A stretch of DNA of 64,000 bases from Didymodactylos carnosus (lineage: Eukaryota; Rotifera; Eurotatoria; Philodinida; Philodinidae). The stretch covers positions 1 through 64,000 of the forward strand of contig CAJNOQ010000051.1 in NCBI GenBank assembly GCA_905250885.1, read 5' to 3'. The notes beneath the pieces were generated by a model. That model made no database searches. It was not told the origin of the DNA and saw only the letters and a list, made by a program, of their open reading frames with translations. A program made the position numbers and the translations under genes. This document shows, piece by piece, positions 47,950 to 61,950 of the stretch; the first letter of the stretch is position 1; every line of letters starts with the position of its first letter.

Positions 47950-50940
47950 AACTCTTAGCAATAAGATGAGCCCAATTGACAAAAATATGTAGTGAAACAC
48001 TTTTTTATTCATCGTTGAGCCAAAATATGCCAAGCTGAAGAACCTAAATTTAGTTTTAGAATTTTGTTATCGTTCTTCGCTTCTGCTGTTGTGAATATTC
48101 CTTTTTTATACTAATACAGGAATATTCCGAGAGGGTGTCTCCGCTAAGAATGAATTGAAATATAGTTAGTCTTGTTCAGTTTTCCACAATGGCTAAAGAT
48201 CTGAAAGACGTAACTGTTGACATCAAAGAATTATAGTCTTAAAGAAGTTTACTTCTTCATTTAGAGATCCTTTTTGATAAACCCATAGCAACAGTCTAGA
48301 ACTGAAACCATTCGAAAATTGATAGTAGTAACTATGGCTTTCAGATTCTTAATTAATGTCGAAACTGAAAAAAGCTAATTCTCTTTCAACTCACTTTCTG
48401 AGGGATCACTTCGGAATGTTTCCTTGTAAAATTTTTTACTACTTTTTGGTTTTCTTATTCCACTAAACGAAAATATAATCCATTTTTTGTTTTTCAGCAT
48501 TTGTTTTACATTATGCATGTTAAATAATGTCTCTTTTTTATTATTTTTAAGTCTAGTCTTATTTTAAATGCTCCCCATGTCTTCTGTCTCGTTAAAATCC
48601 AGCTCAAATTCCAATTTTGTCGAAATCTTTTGAGTATGAAATTCGAAGACCAGCAGTTTGAATATTTAAACACTCAAGTGTTCATACACTTTATTTTTTT
48701 TATCTCCTATGTTTTTTGTCAGATACTCTTATTAAGATGCTCTTCGATCTCTAATGTACCACATCACCTTATAAAAGCATCTTAATATAAGATGCATCAT
48801 GTATCCATTTTATTTTAGCCGCAATTAGAATTTTGAAGGAGTTTATACAGTCCTAATGACTAGGACCGAAACAAGAATCTTAGAATAAGACGAATGAGAA
48901 AAAAACAAATCGGATAGCACTTAGAAGCACTGGCAACTCTGACTTCGAAATATCAGTATAAGCAGACTTCTCCCTGTACAATAAGAGTAGACTATCATGT
49001 CTACCAAGTTGACCTTGACCTTTAACATTTGATAGAATAGACAAAAAACTTCCCAACAATTCTCTTTTCTCTTCATATCTACGCTGTGCTGTAGAACAAA
49101 ATGGTTATTTAGTCAAGTTCGAGATACCGACAGAATGCAGGAGCAGGTTTTTCCGGCAAATATCATAGGATCTCGTTTATCCTGCAGAATTTGACTGGAT
49201 AGTAGGTTCCTCACCGGATTTTTATTGGAACTGAAGACATGCTTCAGGTTCACCTTTTTTTTACTGTTTTACTTTTGTATTACACATATATTATTTACGA
49301 TTATAACTGAACATTATATTGTTTTTCAAAACAAAATTTTTAATAAAATAATTTTAAGAGACAAACATCATCAAAATAATAGAGAACTGCCGCCAAAAAA
49401 TAAGAAAAACTATGTATAGATAATTAGATTTTGCATCACCAAAAATTACTGTAGAGTTAGGATGGAACACGTTAGACGATATCGTCTCTTTCAACTTGTG
49501 CTTTGTTATTCTACAGTCTGAAGAAAATTGGTAATTAATTATTATTCATCTAGTAAATTTCTTTTTTTTTCATGATAATTTTAATTCATTGAATTCATAG
49601 CCTACAATATGTTTTAATTGAAAATTTTTTCGAAAGTGAAGGAAATGTTATTATATGTTTATCAAAAGTGTGCATCCTCTATTGTATGTGTAATAGCACC
49701 TCGGTCAGTGTATCAACAATTCATCTAAAACCTTCAGCATAAATGAATCTCTGTCTTACACATAATGGTTAAAATATCAAGCCGATAGAAATCTTATAAA
49801 CCACAATAGGAAAGAATTTCTTATAATTAATCTTTCCAGAAATTTTTTTTATTTCGATCGTATTTTACACTGACATATGACCACTGATTTTCAACTTGAA
49901 ATCAAAGTTGTAGGAAGCTATGATTAACTCTATCATGTTCTCTATATTGCTATATGATGCGGCTAAAAAAAAATGCGCAAGATAAGAAACCGTAGATACT
50001 ACGTAAGTGATTTTTATATTTCTTTGACACTTGTGTAATAGCGACACATCTTGTTTCTGGAAATTGGACCAGTCATCTGTCAATTTTAAAAGAAATAACG
50101 GTATTTCCAATCTCCACCAGAGTGTGCTCGAAGTTGCTGATAAAAAATCTTTTTGTAGTTTTCTGTACATGTTTTCGGGTGGCCCCGACTTTACTGGATA
50201 AAAAGCACGAAAAATCAAGTGTATGTATTTAGAGTTGTGGAAAAGTGATTTTTCTCAACTCTAAATCAACTTTATTTTTTTCCTCACATCGATATGAAAG
50301 GGAGAATTTTATCGTATTTTAATTAATCAATCTATTGTATTTTTTGCAAGTTAATTTGATAATCAGAAGAAAATGATGGTATATTAACTGCGAGGAAAAA
50401 TGAAGAATTGATCAATCAGATGTGAATTAAAAAATTTTCTTCTTATTGAGAAGTTTGAAAGATACCGTCTACGTGCGTCCTCTATTTTGGTGTTAAAAGG
50501 TTTTTCTTTGCAAAAATGGATTAAGCAAATGTTTTGAATCTATTTAAAATAGTCTTTGTGACTTTATTTTTAACGCTAATATATTGTTTTAAACTTTTTG
50601 AAAAATTAGGTGTGAATTGGACTGTTCGAGGACCAACTTTGATGAAATCTAAATGGGTATCGATCCACAGCTAGATTATTGATATAGAAGCAGCTGTTCG
50701 AAAAAAAGAATGAAAGAATGATTTTCATTGAGAATAACAAAAGATGGAAATCAAAATTTTCTCCGCTTTCTGCTATTGTGAACAGTTTTTCCCCTTGAAG
50801 TAACCCAAAAAAAAACGTTTCCTTTATATTCTCTTGCAAGTAAACCTTGTCGAAAGATATCTACAAATCAAATTGAACTAAGTAGTTCTAAAGGTTTCTA
50901 CAACGGTTTCTCAGAATCATTCATTTTGATTTTTAGAGAA
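47950..50940 (+). other. 3 kb spacer between SH3-protein and TBC1D30-like genes
   Basis: It holds the 3' UTR of the upstream gene and the promoter or 5'-UTR intron of the downstream one. AT-rich; only a small 11-bp-arm hairpin at 50227-50266 stands out. No gene or RNA was supported. Confidence 0.6.
50935..50936 (+). promoter_or_regulatory. Splice-acceptor AG 4 nt before the TBC1D30-like start codon
   Basis: CATTTTGATTTTTAG ends 4 nt before the ATG at 50941. It is a well-formed 3' splice site and implies a 5'-UTR intron or a trans-spliced leader. Confidence 0.55.
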
Positions 50941-53900
50941 ATGAGTATCGCTCAAGATCCAAGTGTTTTCAGTGAGATTGATCTCAACGATAACGACAAT
51001 AATGATACTACGAAACACAGACGCAAAAGTTTTCGCCGTCCACCACCACTTATTTCATCCATAAAACAACTGACATCACCTACTTCATTTGGTAATCCAT
51101 CGCCAAATGATGTATTTGAAGCTTGCTTTGATTTAATAGACATAAACCCTAAACGAATGACATTAAGCCATAGTAGTACACATTATGGTGACAGTGAATC
51201 ATCTGGTGGAGGTGGTACGGATAGTCCACGTTTATCATCGAGTTCATCGCCGTATATATCTACAAATAGCTCCATTCATAATGAAACTGATGAGTCAAGT
51301 AACGATAAACAACAACAACAAAGTCGTCTTAGTCGATCTTATAATCTTAGTAGACAAGATTCCATAATTGATAGTTTATTATATGCTATTTATGATAGAG
51401 AACATCATGAAAGTAGTTCATTCAGTGACATAACATGTACGGAAATGTCCACTGCTCCTTCAATAACAACAAATCGTTTGAGTGATTCGGCTAATGAAAA
51501 CAGAACGAATACAACATCATGGACAAAACCGGTTTTAATGAAGAAAAGTAAGTATCAACTTGTCTTTTCATATTATCATCGAGACGAAAAAATCAAATTA
51601 ATTTTTAATATTTTAGGATTAAGAACCTTGAAAATTTTTTTCCAATAATTCCAATAATTTCATAAATTTTATCAGCATGTATATTTCCTATAAATAATTT
51701 ATCAAAATCTTTTGTTCTCGACGTTTGTTGTTTCAATAGTGCTAAATATTTTATAAAATAGTTATCAATTTTTTTTTCTCCGTTTTACTTCCGTTAATTG
51801 TACTCTCGTTCTCTTTCTTTTATTCTTTTTTATATTTGTAGGCGTCACAGATCTTCGTTATATTGTCACACAAATTCAACTACATATTAGTCAAGCTAAT
51901 TCATTATTAGTGAGAAATTTACGTCATCGAGATAAAAATTTGAATAAACTCCAACGTAATTATGATATTATTACGGCTATTTTACAAGCAGCATCATTGA
52001 AAAGACGTAAGTCAGTAAAAATCATCTATTTTAAAAAAAAATTAATTGATAAAAGTGTTAAAAAATGTTAAAAAATTTTATTTACTTCATATTGATATTA
52101 AAAAGTAACTAATTAATGACGAACAAATGAGAAATAAAATGAATGTAATATTTTTTAAATTAAAATTTAACATATTTTCTACTGATAAAATTTGATAAAT
52201 GAAATATCTTTATGGAATATATATAGAAGATTGTCAGAACACAAATGTGACAAATTGAATTAAGTGAACAATCATACCTTAAATTTGATAATATTTTTTA
52301 GACTTGTAGAAAATGTGTATGAATCTTTGCAACATATTTTTCTAAATCAAAATCATAATCAGATGATTAAAATTGTAGGATGTATACCGTTAACATTGTT
52401 TAATATATGAATAAATAAATTCTACAGAAAATAACTAAGTAAACAATAACTTCCGTTTCCTGATTTATAGATCCGTATAGAGAGTACTAGGAATAACTCA
52501 AAATAGTTCTTTTGTCAATTAACTTCAAAAAAAAAGATAAAAATAATACGGAATATATTTAGCTTTTTTCAAAAAGAAATATGAGAATCAAGAGTTCATA
52601 TTAGAACAACGTATACTGAAAATGGATCGCCTACATTTTAGATGTTCTGACGTCAATATGTAATACGGAAAATGTATTTTTATTTTTTTTTTCTTCTACA
52701 TCTAACATTTTTATTTTTTGAGTGGGCATATGAACGAAAGAATTTCTAAGAAAAAACCCTCCTACGTGTAGTATATAGAACAGAAGAAGAAACAGAAGTT
52801 GATGAACAATAGACATCACATCTATCTGAAACTATATATAAAATAAAAATTCTTTTTGTTCTATATACATCATATGATGAGACAAACTTATGTTTCTTTT
52901 AAGATAAAATTTTTCTTCTTTTTTTTTTTCTCTCCTATTTTACTGTTATTCTCAAATATCTATTATACTTGAAAATGTATAGCTGATTAAATAAAAAGAT
53001 AGAAAATTTATTTTACGGAGAGAAAGAAAGAGAACAAAGACTAGAATGTGATGTAGAGTTGAGATGGAGAAGAAAAGAATCATACAATATGTTTGATTAT
53101 CATTGATAAACAACGAGAAGTAGTAGCAACATATTGATAATTATTATCATGTATACAAATTGAAAACGTCAAGAAGTAAGTTAAATTCAAGTTCTCGTTA
53201 ACTTTAAAAACAAATAAAATAAAAAACCGATTATATTTCTCTGTCTTATTCATCAATTATTGTTTATTCTAAAAAATTTTTTAAATTTTTTTTAATAAAC
53301 TGCGTCAATCATTGTTGTTGTTGTTTTTTCTAAAAGCTTTTTCTTTTTTTTTTGCTATTTTATGTTAGATGATACTCCTTAGTTCAAATTTTATATAGAA
53401 TTTCCTTTTAACACCGTTCATAAAAAAATTCTAAAGTAGAAAATGATATTTTTCAGTACACGTATATGTTGACTATGAAACGTTATCTTCATATTTTAAA
53501 GACAGGATGAAGTGATTCTATTCATGCTATATATAATTTAATAAAATATAAAAAAAATTGAATACTGCAACTAACGACGGAAGAGAAAGTAGAAGGAGTA
53601 GTTCATCATTTTAGTTGACATGAAATGATTGTATTATATAATTATATTCGATATTTGTAGGACGCAAAAGACTCTGATTATTAACTGAAAATTCCTCTTA
53701 AATTAATTCAAATTATGACAGTTGGTCTTCCTCTAAGTTGTTCGTATACGACAAATAATAATATTAACGGAATAAATGAGGAAAATATTGTTTTCTTTGA
53801 TGAACAACCATTAATTTTACCTAATACAAGTAAGATTATTTAATTTAAAAAAAAAAAATATTCGTGTTTCGATGTTATACTACTGTCACTAATTCACGTA

Positions 53901-56900
53901 TGCTTTTTGTGTTTGTTCTGTTAAAAGATAGTTTAATGAAGTAGATTAACGTCATTATTTATATTCAAAAATTTCACTAAATTGATAAATAGAAATTAGA
54001 AAACCCTATCCTATTTTAACATGCACGTAGTTATTTTCACATCAAAAGTTTCACCATTGTTGATGATAAATAGTAGTCTCCATTTTTGTTTTAATATTTC
54101 ATTATGAATGCTTTATGTTCTTAGTGTAGTATGTTGGTGTTTTATGGAATCTTGTATTATATAGTTTGATTGTATAGGTAATTATTTATAATTAATTTAT
54201 AATTTTTTTTTGTAGGCGAAGACACACAAATGAAATTTTCATTAGCTCCATCACAAGGTGATAAGGGATTTCAACAATGGAAAGATGCAATATGTGTTGC
54301 ATCTCGTATGCCTAATGGAGTACCGCCTCCTGTTCGACAAAAAGTACGCTTTAAATTATCATATACAGTCCATTGAAAAATAAAAAGTCCCCTTGTTGAA
54401 TGACTAAATAATGTTCGAACAGAAAATGTTACAAATGTTTTGTTTTCACTTTCATATTGTCAAAAAAAACCTATATTCTATCTGAATAACTACGTTCACA
54501 GACATGCTAAAGTCGTTAAAACTAGAGAAAACTGAATTTGTGCTCTTTTTTCCATCCAAGATTCGGTATGTTGTAATTAGCTGTATGTAATTAGCTTTTC
54601 TGAAGTTTAATCGGGTAATTGACCATGCCTCTATTCAAGAATAATAGTTTTATCTCCATCTGACATTCACTCGATATCAATTACTTTCTACTTATTTATT
54701 TTCCAGCAAAAATATATCCAAAAACTTGTCTTTTTTTCTCAATGTTCCAGAAGTTTAATGTGTCTGCGAATGTGATATTCGGCTTGAGCATAGGTTTTTC
54801 TTACAAATGATTTCTGAATAGATTGTAATAAGAAAAATTGTTTTTTTTAGCTATGGATATCATTGGCTTCGAATTACATTCGTGAAATACGTCTTGATTG
54901 GAATAAAATACGAAAATTTGCGTTTAATAATTGTGCTAATTCAGATGACGATGAACTTGGAATTCAAATTGTCAAAGTGAGTATCGATAAACATCTTGTC
55001 TCGTAGTTGACAATGTTGAAAAATGTCTTCTCTTTAGGATCTCCATCGTACAGGTTGCTCTTGGTCAGATAATGAACATGATCGTTCAACATTGAAACGA
55101 GTATTATTAGCATTTGCACGATACAACAAATCAATTGGATATTGTCAAGGTTTAAATATCTTAACAGCTGTTATATTGGAAGTAGTGGATAAAAATGAAG
55201 AAGATGCTCTAATGGTTCTCATTTATTTGGTTGATAAAATACTGCCGGATGGCTTTTTTACAAATAATTTACGAGCATTAGCAATTGATATGGCCGTATT
55301 TCGAGAATGGTTGCGTATTTATAATGTAAAGTTGCATAATCATCTGCATCAACTCCAAATTTCATCAAAAGATGCATCAGGTAAAATTATTCGTTCTGTT
55401 TTAATAATAATTAATGAACTTAAATGAAGAGATCTTGTTTACACTTCAAAAACCATGAGTAAATAATTTAAAAAAAAAGTGTTCTGATGTACACCCAGCG
55501 AATGCACTTGTTCAAGTCCTTTCATAAGTTTTGCTCAGCGTTTCTAGAATTTTTCGCAAATAAATTAAATATTTGACAGAAAAAGGTCATTTACTTAAAT
55601 TACTTTACCTTTTTGTGAAGTACTTGGCTAAGAGCTTGCCAAAGTAACCGACAAGTATCTGTGAAAGATCCAACAAGTAAATCGAGTATCTCACAAGTAC
55701 TTTCAGATACTTAGACGAGTAATTATCAAGTGTTATTTTATGAAAATATTTGTCAAGTAGGAATTTACAAATAAAGAAGTATCCGCTTGTAAATATATTC
55801 ACTAGGATATGTTTTAAATTGGAATGATGCTTCTATCATTTTCATCAGTTTTAATGTTTGATCATCTAATAACATTGTTAATAATTTATGTATATTAATG
55901 TTTTGTTAGGAACAATTTATGAACCACCTCTTCTCAATGTTTTCACAATACAATGGTTTTTAACATTGTTTGCCACATGTTTACCACGACCAGCTACATT
56001 ACGTGTATGGGATGCCTTATTACTTGAAGGAAGTGAAGTTCTATTTCGTACGGGCCTTGTTATTTGGTCGAAATTAGCCATGTAAGTCTGATCTATTACT
56101 TTATAAAAACTATATATAAGTCATCGTCTTTATTCATTTAGCTCTGTTCTTAAAGTACAATCAGCCGATCAGTTTTATAGTGCAATGGGTTTATTATCAG
56201 TACAGCTTCTAGATGAGAAAATAATCGATGTTGATAATTTAATTCGGGTATATATTATTACAGATTAAGTATTCTATGCCATTAAACTATCGATTGTTTT
56301 TTGTTTAGGATATTTATGCTTTTGGACCGTTTCCAACTTCTATTCTATCGGAATTAAGACAAAAATTTTCCTTCAATATAACACCATTTCAACAGTTATC
56401 ATCATCTAATAATGTCGCTGATCGTACTTCGATGAAATCACAACAAAAAGATGGACAAATTTTAATGGATATCAATGGTTTATCTACTAGAGTAAGCATA
56501 TTGAATATTGTAAGATATCTGATTTATCAATGAAAGTTTGTTTATTAGCATGGAGATTATAAATCATCCACTGTAACAAAAAGATCGTTGAACAATACTC
56601 AAAATCATGGCACGGATGAAGAGACAGCAGCCGATGAAGAAATTGTGAATTTTATGTCATGTTTTTCCATATTAGCTTCATCATCACGAAATAGACGTAT
56701 GTAAAAAAAAACAATTCTTTTTGTGGACCATTTAGAACACATAATATACGTTAATTATAGTTGAGCACAATTCACCTGAACAATCATGGGCAAATTCGGC
56801 CAATAGCAATAGTGTTGTTTTATCTCGTGTAACCCCCGGAGCATATTCAAACGTTCCCGAAACACACAAAACAAATTCAATTGAAGATTCATTATCTCTC

Positions 56901-57973
56901 GATATAAATCAACTACATAGACAATATAAAAAATTACGTGAAAGACAAAAACAAGCTCAAATTATAATGCAAAGTAAGTGGCAACTTTTATTCTATTTAT
57001 AATATTTAAGCGATTGTTCGTTCATGGATCAGATAAATTTTAAATGAGTTTATTATGTTTATTTTAGCTGCATCCGCCGAACAACGAAATCGTTCTCGTG
57101 CATCATCTTTGCATCCAAATGATTCTCGACGAGTGGGACCACCACCTACGCCTACACTAAAATCAACACGAAAAACAGATGATTTATCATCTGGAACTAT
57201 ATCGGATGCTACGCTGTCTTCCACCAATGTATCAAATAATAAAAATACATCACCGCTAACAAAACAACATTCAACCGTCTGCTCGATCAAAGGAGGTCCA
57301 TTGGTATGTGATAAAATCTTCCCTTTATAGTCTGTTTTATTTTTCCATTTTTTTTCCTTTTTTGTAGATTAATCATCTTTTATTAAAAGCAGCTGATCCT
57401 AAACGAAATATGTACAAGAAGAATGTTTCGATTAAAGCTCCTGTCTCTACTATTCAAAATACACGATCTAATAGTATTGTAGATTCAACGAAATACACAT
57501 ATCCAGATACACCATCAACAGAAACGTCAAAACATGAGAAAAAACAAGTATTATCAGAAGATGACACTGTTGAAGAAGATGTCGATATTCAAATTGAAAT
57601 AGAACAATTATTAACAAGTTTAAATCTCGAAAGACCTGTCATACAAAAATCTGTACCTAAAATTACTACAAAACAACCCATAGACGATGAAAATAGTAGT
57701 ACAACAGACAATGAAACTGAGAATCGTTTAGAAAATATTGCCCGTACGTTATATGATTATCAAAAGACACAAAATTTATCTGAAACAGATTCGGATAGCA
57801 AAAATTCTAATATTTTCGCATCTAAGCAACGCAATGGATCAATAATGGGTCGTTTATTGACAACAAATCCAAATGGACCACGTTACAGTTCATTTAACCC
57901 ATTTCCATCACGATCATTTAATGAAAATGTAGCTATGAATGGTTATAAATTAGGATTATATGCTCCACGTTAA
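50941..57973 (+). CDS. TBC1D30: TBC1D30-type Rab GTPase-activating protein, complete, 1010 aa
   Basis: Twelve exons: 50941-51547, 51842-52006, 54216-54343, 54851-54976, 55038-55380, 55910-56081, 56142-56247, 56309-56491, 56549-56696, 56761-56973, 57068-57303 and 57368-57973; 3033 nt, in frame to TAA. Similarity to TBC1D30 runs beyond the TBC domain: [12 protein letters not shown], a helical segment (about 204-257, [10 protein letters not shown]), MKFSLAPSQ with GFQQW, the TBC domain (about 290-553), a later helix ([12 protein letters not shown]), INHLLLK, and a C-terminal LGLYAPR. Both catalytic fingers are present: IxxDxxR at IVKDLHR (R346) and YCQ (Q379), plus [36 protein letters not shown] and FNITPF. 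The human protein stimulates GTP hydrolysis by Rab8 and affects primary cilia (family knowledge). An alternative first exon at 53715 fits the same splice site. Confidence 0.95.
52007..54215 (+). other. 2.2 kb second intron of the TBC1D30-like gene
   Basis: Starts GTAAGT and ends TTTTTTTGTAG. Strongly AT-rich. Apart from the candidate alternative first exon at 53715-53829, and by inference its promoter upstream, nothing was recognised. Confidence 0.75.
53715..53829 (+). CDS. TBC1D30: Candidate alternative first coding exon of the TBC1D30-like gene
   Basis: Within the 2.2 kb second intron, an ATG opens 38 codons ([16 protein letters not shown]...) ending in ACA-A before a GTAAGA donor, phase 1. 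That phase exactly suits the exon starting at 54216, giving an in-frame Ser-Glu-Asp-Thr junction in place of the Arg-Glu-Asp-Thr made by the long form. The resulting shorter protein would lose the N-terminal 257 residues (disordered region and helix) and keep the full TBC domain. From memory, mammalian TBC1D30 also has isoforms with alternative N-termini joined before the equivalent KLKFTLEPS segment. No other evidence for expression is visible. Confidence 0.55.
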
Positions 57974-59566
57974 ATAATAATATGTTACATTCCATTCTTC
58001 TCAAACCACTTCCAATTACTTTACACCGAAGATCATAAAGGAACAACAAATATAATACAATGAACATAGTCCATCATTCCATTTTACTGCCGTTCATTAT
58101 ACAGAATTTTTCTTTTCTCATATATGACGGTTTTCAAATAGCTTGTTTTACTAGAAAAAACTGTTAGAAACAACATCATTATTCAACATTTACTCGAAAA
58201 TTTAAATGCATGAAAGCAGAAATCTTCTCTTTATATTTTTGTTTGTTTAATGTTCAGGCGATAATTTTTTTGTTAAAATTGACTTTCGTTTCCAATCTTT
58301 CATCTTTGCAGTCAACACCTAAAGAACAGTGAATCTCGTTCTTCGTTCATGTATTATATCCTTTTTCTTCACGCTCTGTGTTTTGTCAAAATAAGAGAGA
58401 ATGATCAGATTAGAATACAGTCATCGGCGTTCGGGATCAAAATAGTTAAATATATCAGTAAATTCATGACAAAACCGTTTTGCTCAAACTGTGTATATAT
58501 GTCCTTTTTTTCATTGTGCAACATAAAACAGTGAAGTGAGATCTCTTTTTATTTTTAATTCTCTTTTTATCTTTTACATCTAATATTTTAGGATTTAAAA
58601 TCTCAAATATATGTATGACAGCAGTCTCTTTGTTTGTTACGGGAATTGACACGTTTTGTTTTTGCAATACGTATATATCAGACGAAAAATTTTCATTTTC
58701 TTTTTTTGTTGTATTTGTCATTTTAGGATATTCTATTTGATATTTTCTAATCGCATGACAAATGTTCTTTTTTCGGTTATTATTAATAATACCGGTTTAT
58801 TTGACTGTATTCTTATTTTAAATGTCTCAGATGCTCATTTTACTTTTGATTTATTTTTGGCTTATATTTCTCAATTATTTTCTTAAGTATGCAACGAAAC
58901 AGCCATTTTCCTGTTTGGTAAAAGCGATAGTTTACTTCGGTTTTCTCTATTTATCATCACGTTTTCTTTCTTAACAATTTTATTTTACAATAAACTTGTT
59001 TGTCTTGTTCGACAGTTATAATTAAAATGGGAAAAATATAAAAAGTATTTTCGATCTTAAGCTAAAATGATTTATGTTCTCAAGTGAGAATTTTGATGAC
59101 TTACATAGGAAATAATCTGTCGTGTTATATTTTATCAGTACATTTTTCAAAATCAGTAATTTAGAATACAAATTTTACTCTTAAAGCTACTATTAAAATC
59201 ATTTTATCTTTATGTTTGCCATATAATTTTCTTTTCCATATAAACTTCTGTAAAAATTAACAACACTTTTAATAAGAGAAGAAACGAGACCGTCTGCGAA
59301 TCAGCAACTTCCAATTGAAAAGATATATCAGTAGTAATTGTTTATTACATCATAATTCATTAAATGATGAAGTTATGTTTCACTGTACCAGTCTTCCACT
59401 CCATTTATCACACAATTCCTGGATGCTTATCTCAACAAATTAACAAATAAACAATGATTGTTTTAATAACAATATTCAAACACAATTTACTCAGACGGAT
59501 TACAGTAGCATGTAGATCAGTCATGAGCAGCTTTAAGCAGGAAAAGAGGGTTAAATAATATCGATT

Positions 59567-60497
59567 TAACTGGTGGCCCATAAAGAATATCCTGTTCAGT
59601 ATTTTTTCAATGTGCCCTTCATTTTTCATAGTAAAGAATCGAACATTTTTTTAAAAGATTCAGTTTTTAATTCTCTACAAAGTCACAGACTGATCTCTGT
59701 TATAGAGTTAAGGTAAAAAGGTTATTATGAGAATACCGAAAACGTACATCAACAACTTTCAAGCATAAATATACAAACTGATTTTCGATTTCTTGCTCCT
59801 AGCAACACACTTGTTTAAGAACTTCAAAGCATCATTTCTAATACAATAAAGTACGCTCTTTCTAATGAGACCTAACAAAGAACATTTCAATCAAACGTAT
59901 CGATAAAGAATCTATTTTTTGGACAGCAGGTCGAAATCTGCCTATCTGGTCTTGCTGTTTGAACTCACCGGAAAGGAAAAGATATTCACTCAGGATTAAG
60001 ATAGACATTCGTATTATGGCTCAGCAGCTTCAATATTAAAAAAATTGTTAAAAAATGTTAAATTTTGGTTGAGTTACATGAATTTTTCCACAACATGCAA
60101 TACTACAGAACAAAAACACGGGTTTGTTCAAAATCTGAGAAAAGTAAAACTTATTTTGTGCGATAGAAATTTCATATGAAATTTTTTTTTTTAATACACC
60201 CGTATGATAGAGCTTTTCGAGCTCTACAAAATAGCTCACGTAATTTTTTTATATCTCAGCATCAACATACGTAAATACAAAAAAACTGAATTTTGTGCTT
60301 GAAAGTTGTTGATTTTGTACGTTTTCGGTATTCTCACAATAACCTTTTTACCTTTAACTCTATAACAAAGATCAGTCTGTGGCTTTGTAGAGAATTGAAA
60401 ACTGAATCTTTTAAAAAATGTTCGATTCTTTACTATAAAAAATGAAGGACACATTGAAAAAATACTGAACAGGACATTCTTTATGGGCCACCTGTTA
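59567..60497. mobile_element. Long inverted-repeat (foldback) element, arms about 205 nt
   Basis: The left arm about 59567-59770, beginning TAACTGGTGGCCCATAAAGA, is inverted as the right arm about 60290-60497 ending TTTATGGGCCACCTGTTA. Arms share TCAATGTGCCCTTCATTTTT-like, GAATCGAACATTTTTTTAAA-like and GAATACCGAAAACGTAC-like segments at roughly 90% by eye. The central 520 nt (59771-60289) has no coding capacity. It fits a nonautonomous foldback DNA element; superfamily unknown. Confidence 0.8.
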
Positions 60498-61950
60498 CTT
60501 TGATTTCGCGTCAGATTCAAGTTAGTGATTTGTTAGCCATGAATTTATTTTAGTCCTTTTAACTCGACAGAAATGAGTTTGGCTTTTGTCTATTCTGTGA
60601 TACTTTCTAGTACATTTTGATGTGCCCTATTCGTCGATGAGATTAGTTTGAATTTTCCAACTCAGTTCATGTCAATATATAGCTTAGTATTTGGAAAAAA
60701 CAATCCCATCGCCTTAGCATCGCAAAGGAACCGGGCAAACGGTATCTTTTAATCTAAAAAATCTTTTTCCACGATCCAAGCGAGTTTTTTCACTCAGGAG
60801 TATTCGTTTCAAGGCAGACTCATAAAACAAATACAAACCTTTTGCTGGTATCAATTTTGCTTCGACAATGAATTTTTTTCAAAGATGGGCGAACAATTTT
60901 TCACTGAAGAAAAACGACGTATTTTCAGTATTTTTCGTACAAAATAAAAACAAAACAGAACTAAATGCTGATCATGCCTACATATGGACAAGACAATGCG
61001 CTCTGCATGATGGTGAAAACGGCGACTCTCTAGCATGTATGATTTCCAAATGGGAAACGAAAGAATATGATACTATAGCGGTGGGCGAATAATTTTTCGA
61101 TCTACTGTAAAATTGCTTGACGTATTTGTTCGCTCGTTGATGGTTTTATTTTAAAAGCATCATCAATTGAAATTATGAACTGAAAGCTCATTGCTTTTGA
61201 AGAAAAACGTTCCAAAAAGGTGAAATTATTGTAGATATATCATTATTTACAGCCTTTCATCTAGAAAAACCGTAGAAAGAAGATAAGTTCCATCTTCTTG
61301 TACTTTATTTATATATATCCAAAATGTATGAGAAGATTTGTAATCGTTTCCTAATTTGCTAAACTATTGTTTCTTATAGCTTCTCAACTCTTTCACTACT
61401 TTATTACGGATACAACAAATTTCAAACGGAGAACTCAATGGATTTGTTTATTTTTCAAAAGTAACTTATCGCATTCATTACAGAACGCAGTAACACATGT
61501 TCGAGCGAAAAAATAGTAATTCTGGAGTTTTTCTATCTTTCAGCTCATTAATAATGTGACTGATGATTGGTTGCATTGAGCATGTTCAGCGTGCTATTAA
61601 CACTGCTGACTAACTAAAGCATAAAGTGTGCATACACGTGTACAAATTCTCATCTTATCTCAATTATAACTTTTTTAGAATTTCTTACTTTTTTCGATTT
61701 GGATCATACCTCTGTATTATTTATAGAAGGAAAGTCACACAGTAAAATCTCATAATATAATTTACTAAGCGCATCAGAAAAAGAGATAGCTCAAAGAGTC
61801 AATCAGATGGGTAAAAAACGCTGCCTAAACATGTCAATTTTTTAACTAATAGACTGCTTAGGACATGCCACTAACTGAAATAATGACGTTAGTTCACATA
61901 GAGAACAGTATAGCATTGGTTTTCTAACAGAATCAGAATTTTAGGTCTTC

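Noticed and set aside
50227-50266. Small hairpin with 11-bp arms (ATTTAGAGTTG)
   Set aside because: Short AT-rich hairpins of this size are expected by chance in this composition.
60868-61092. 74-codon open frame in the last spacer
   Set aside because: No recognisable similarity, and a comparable antisense frame exists; chance opening is likely.
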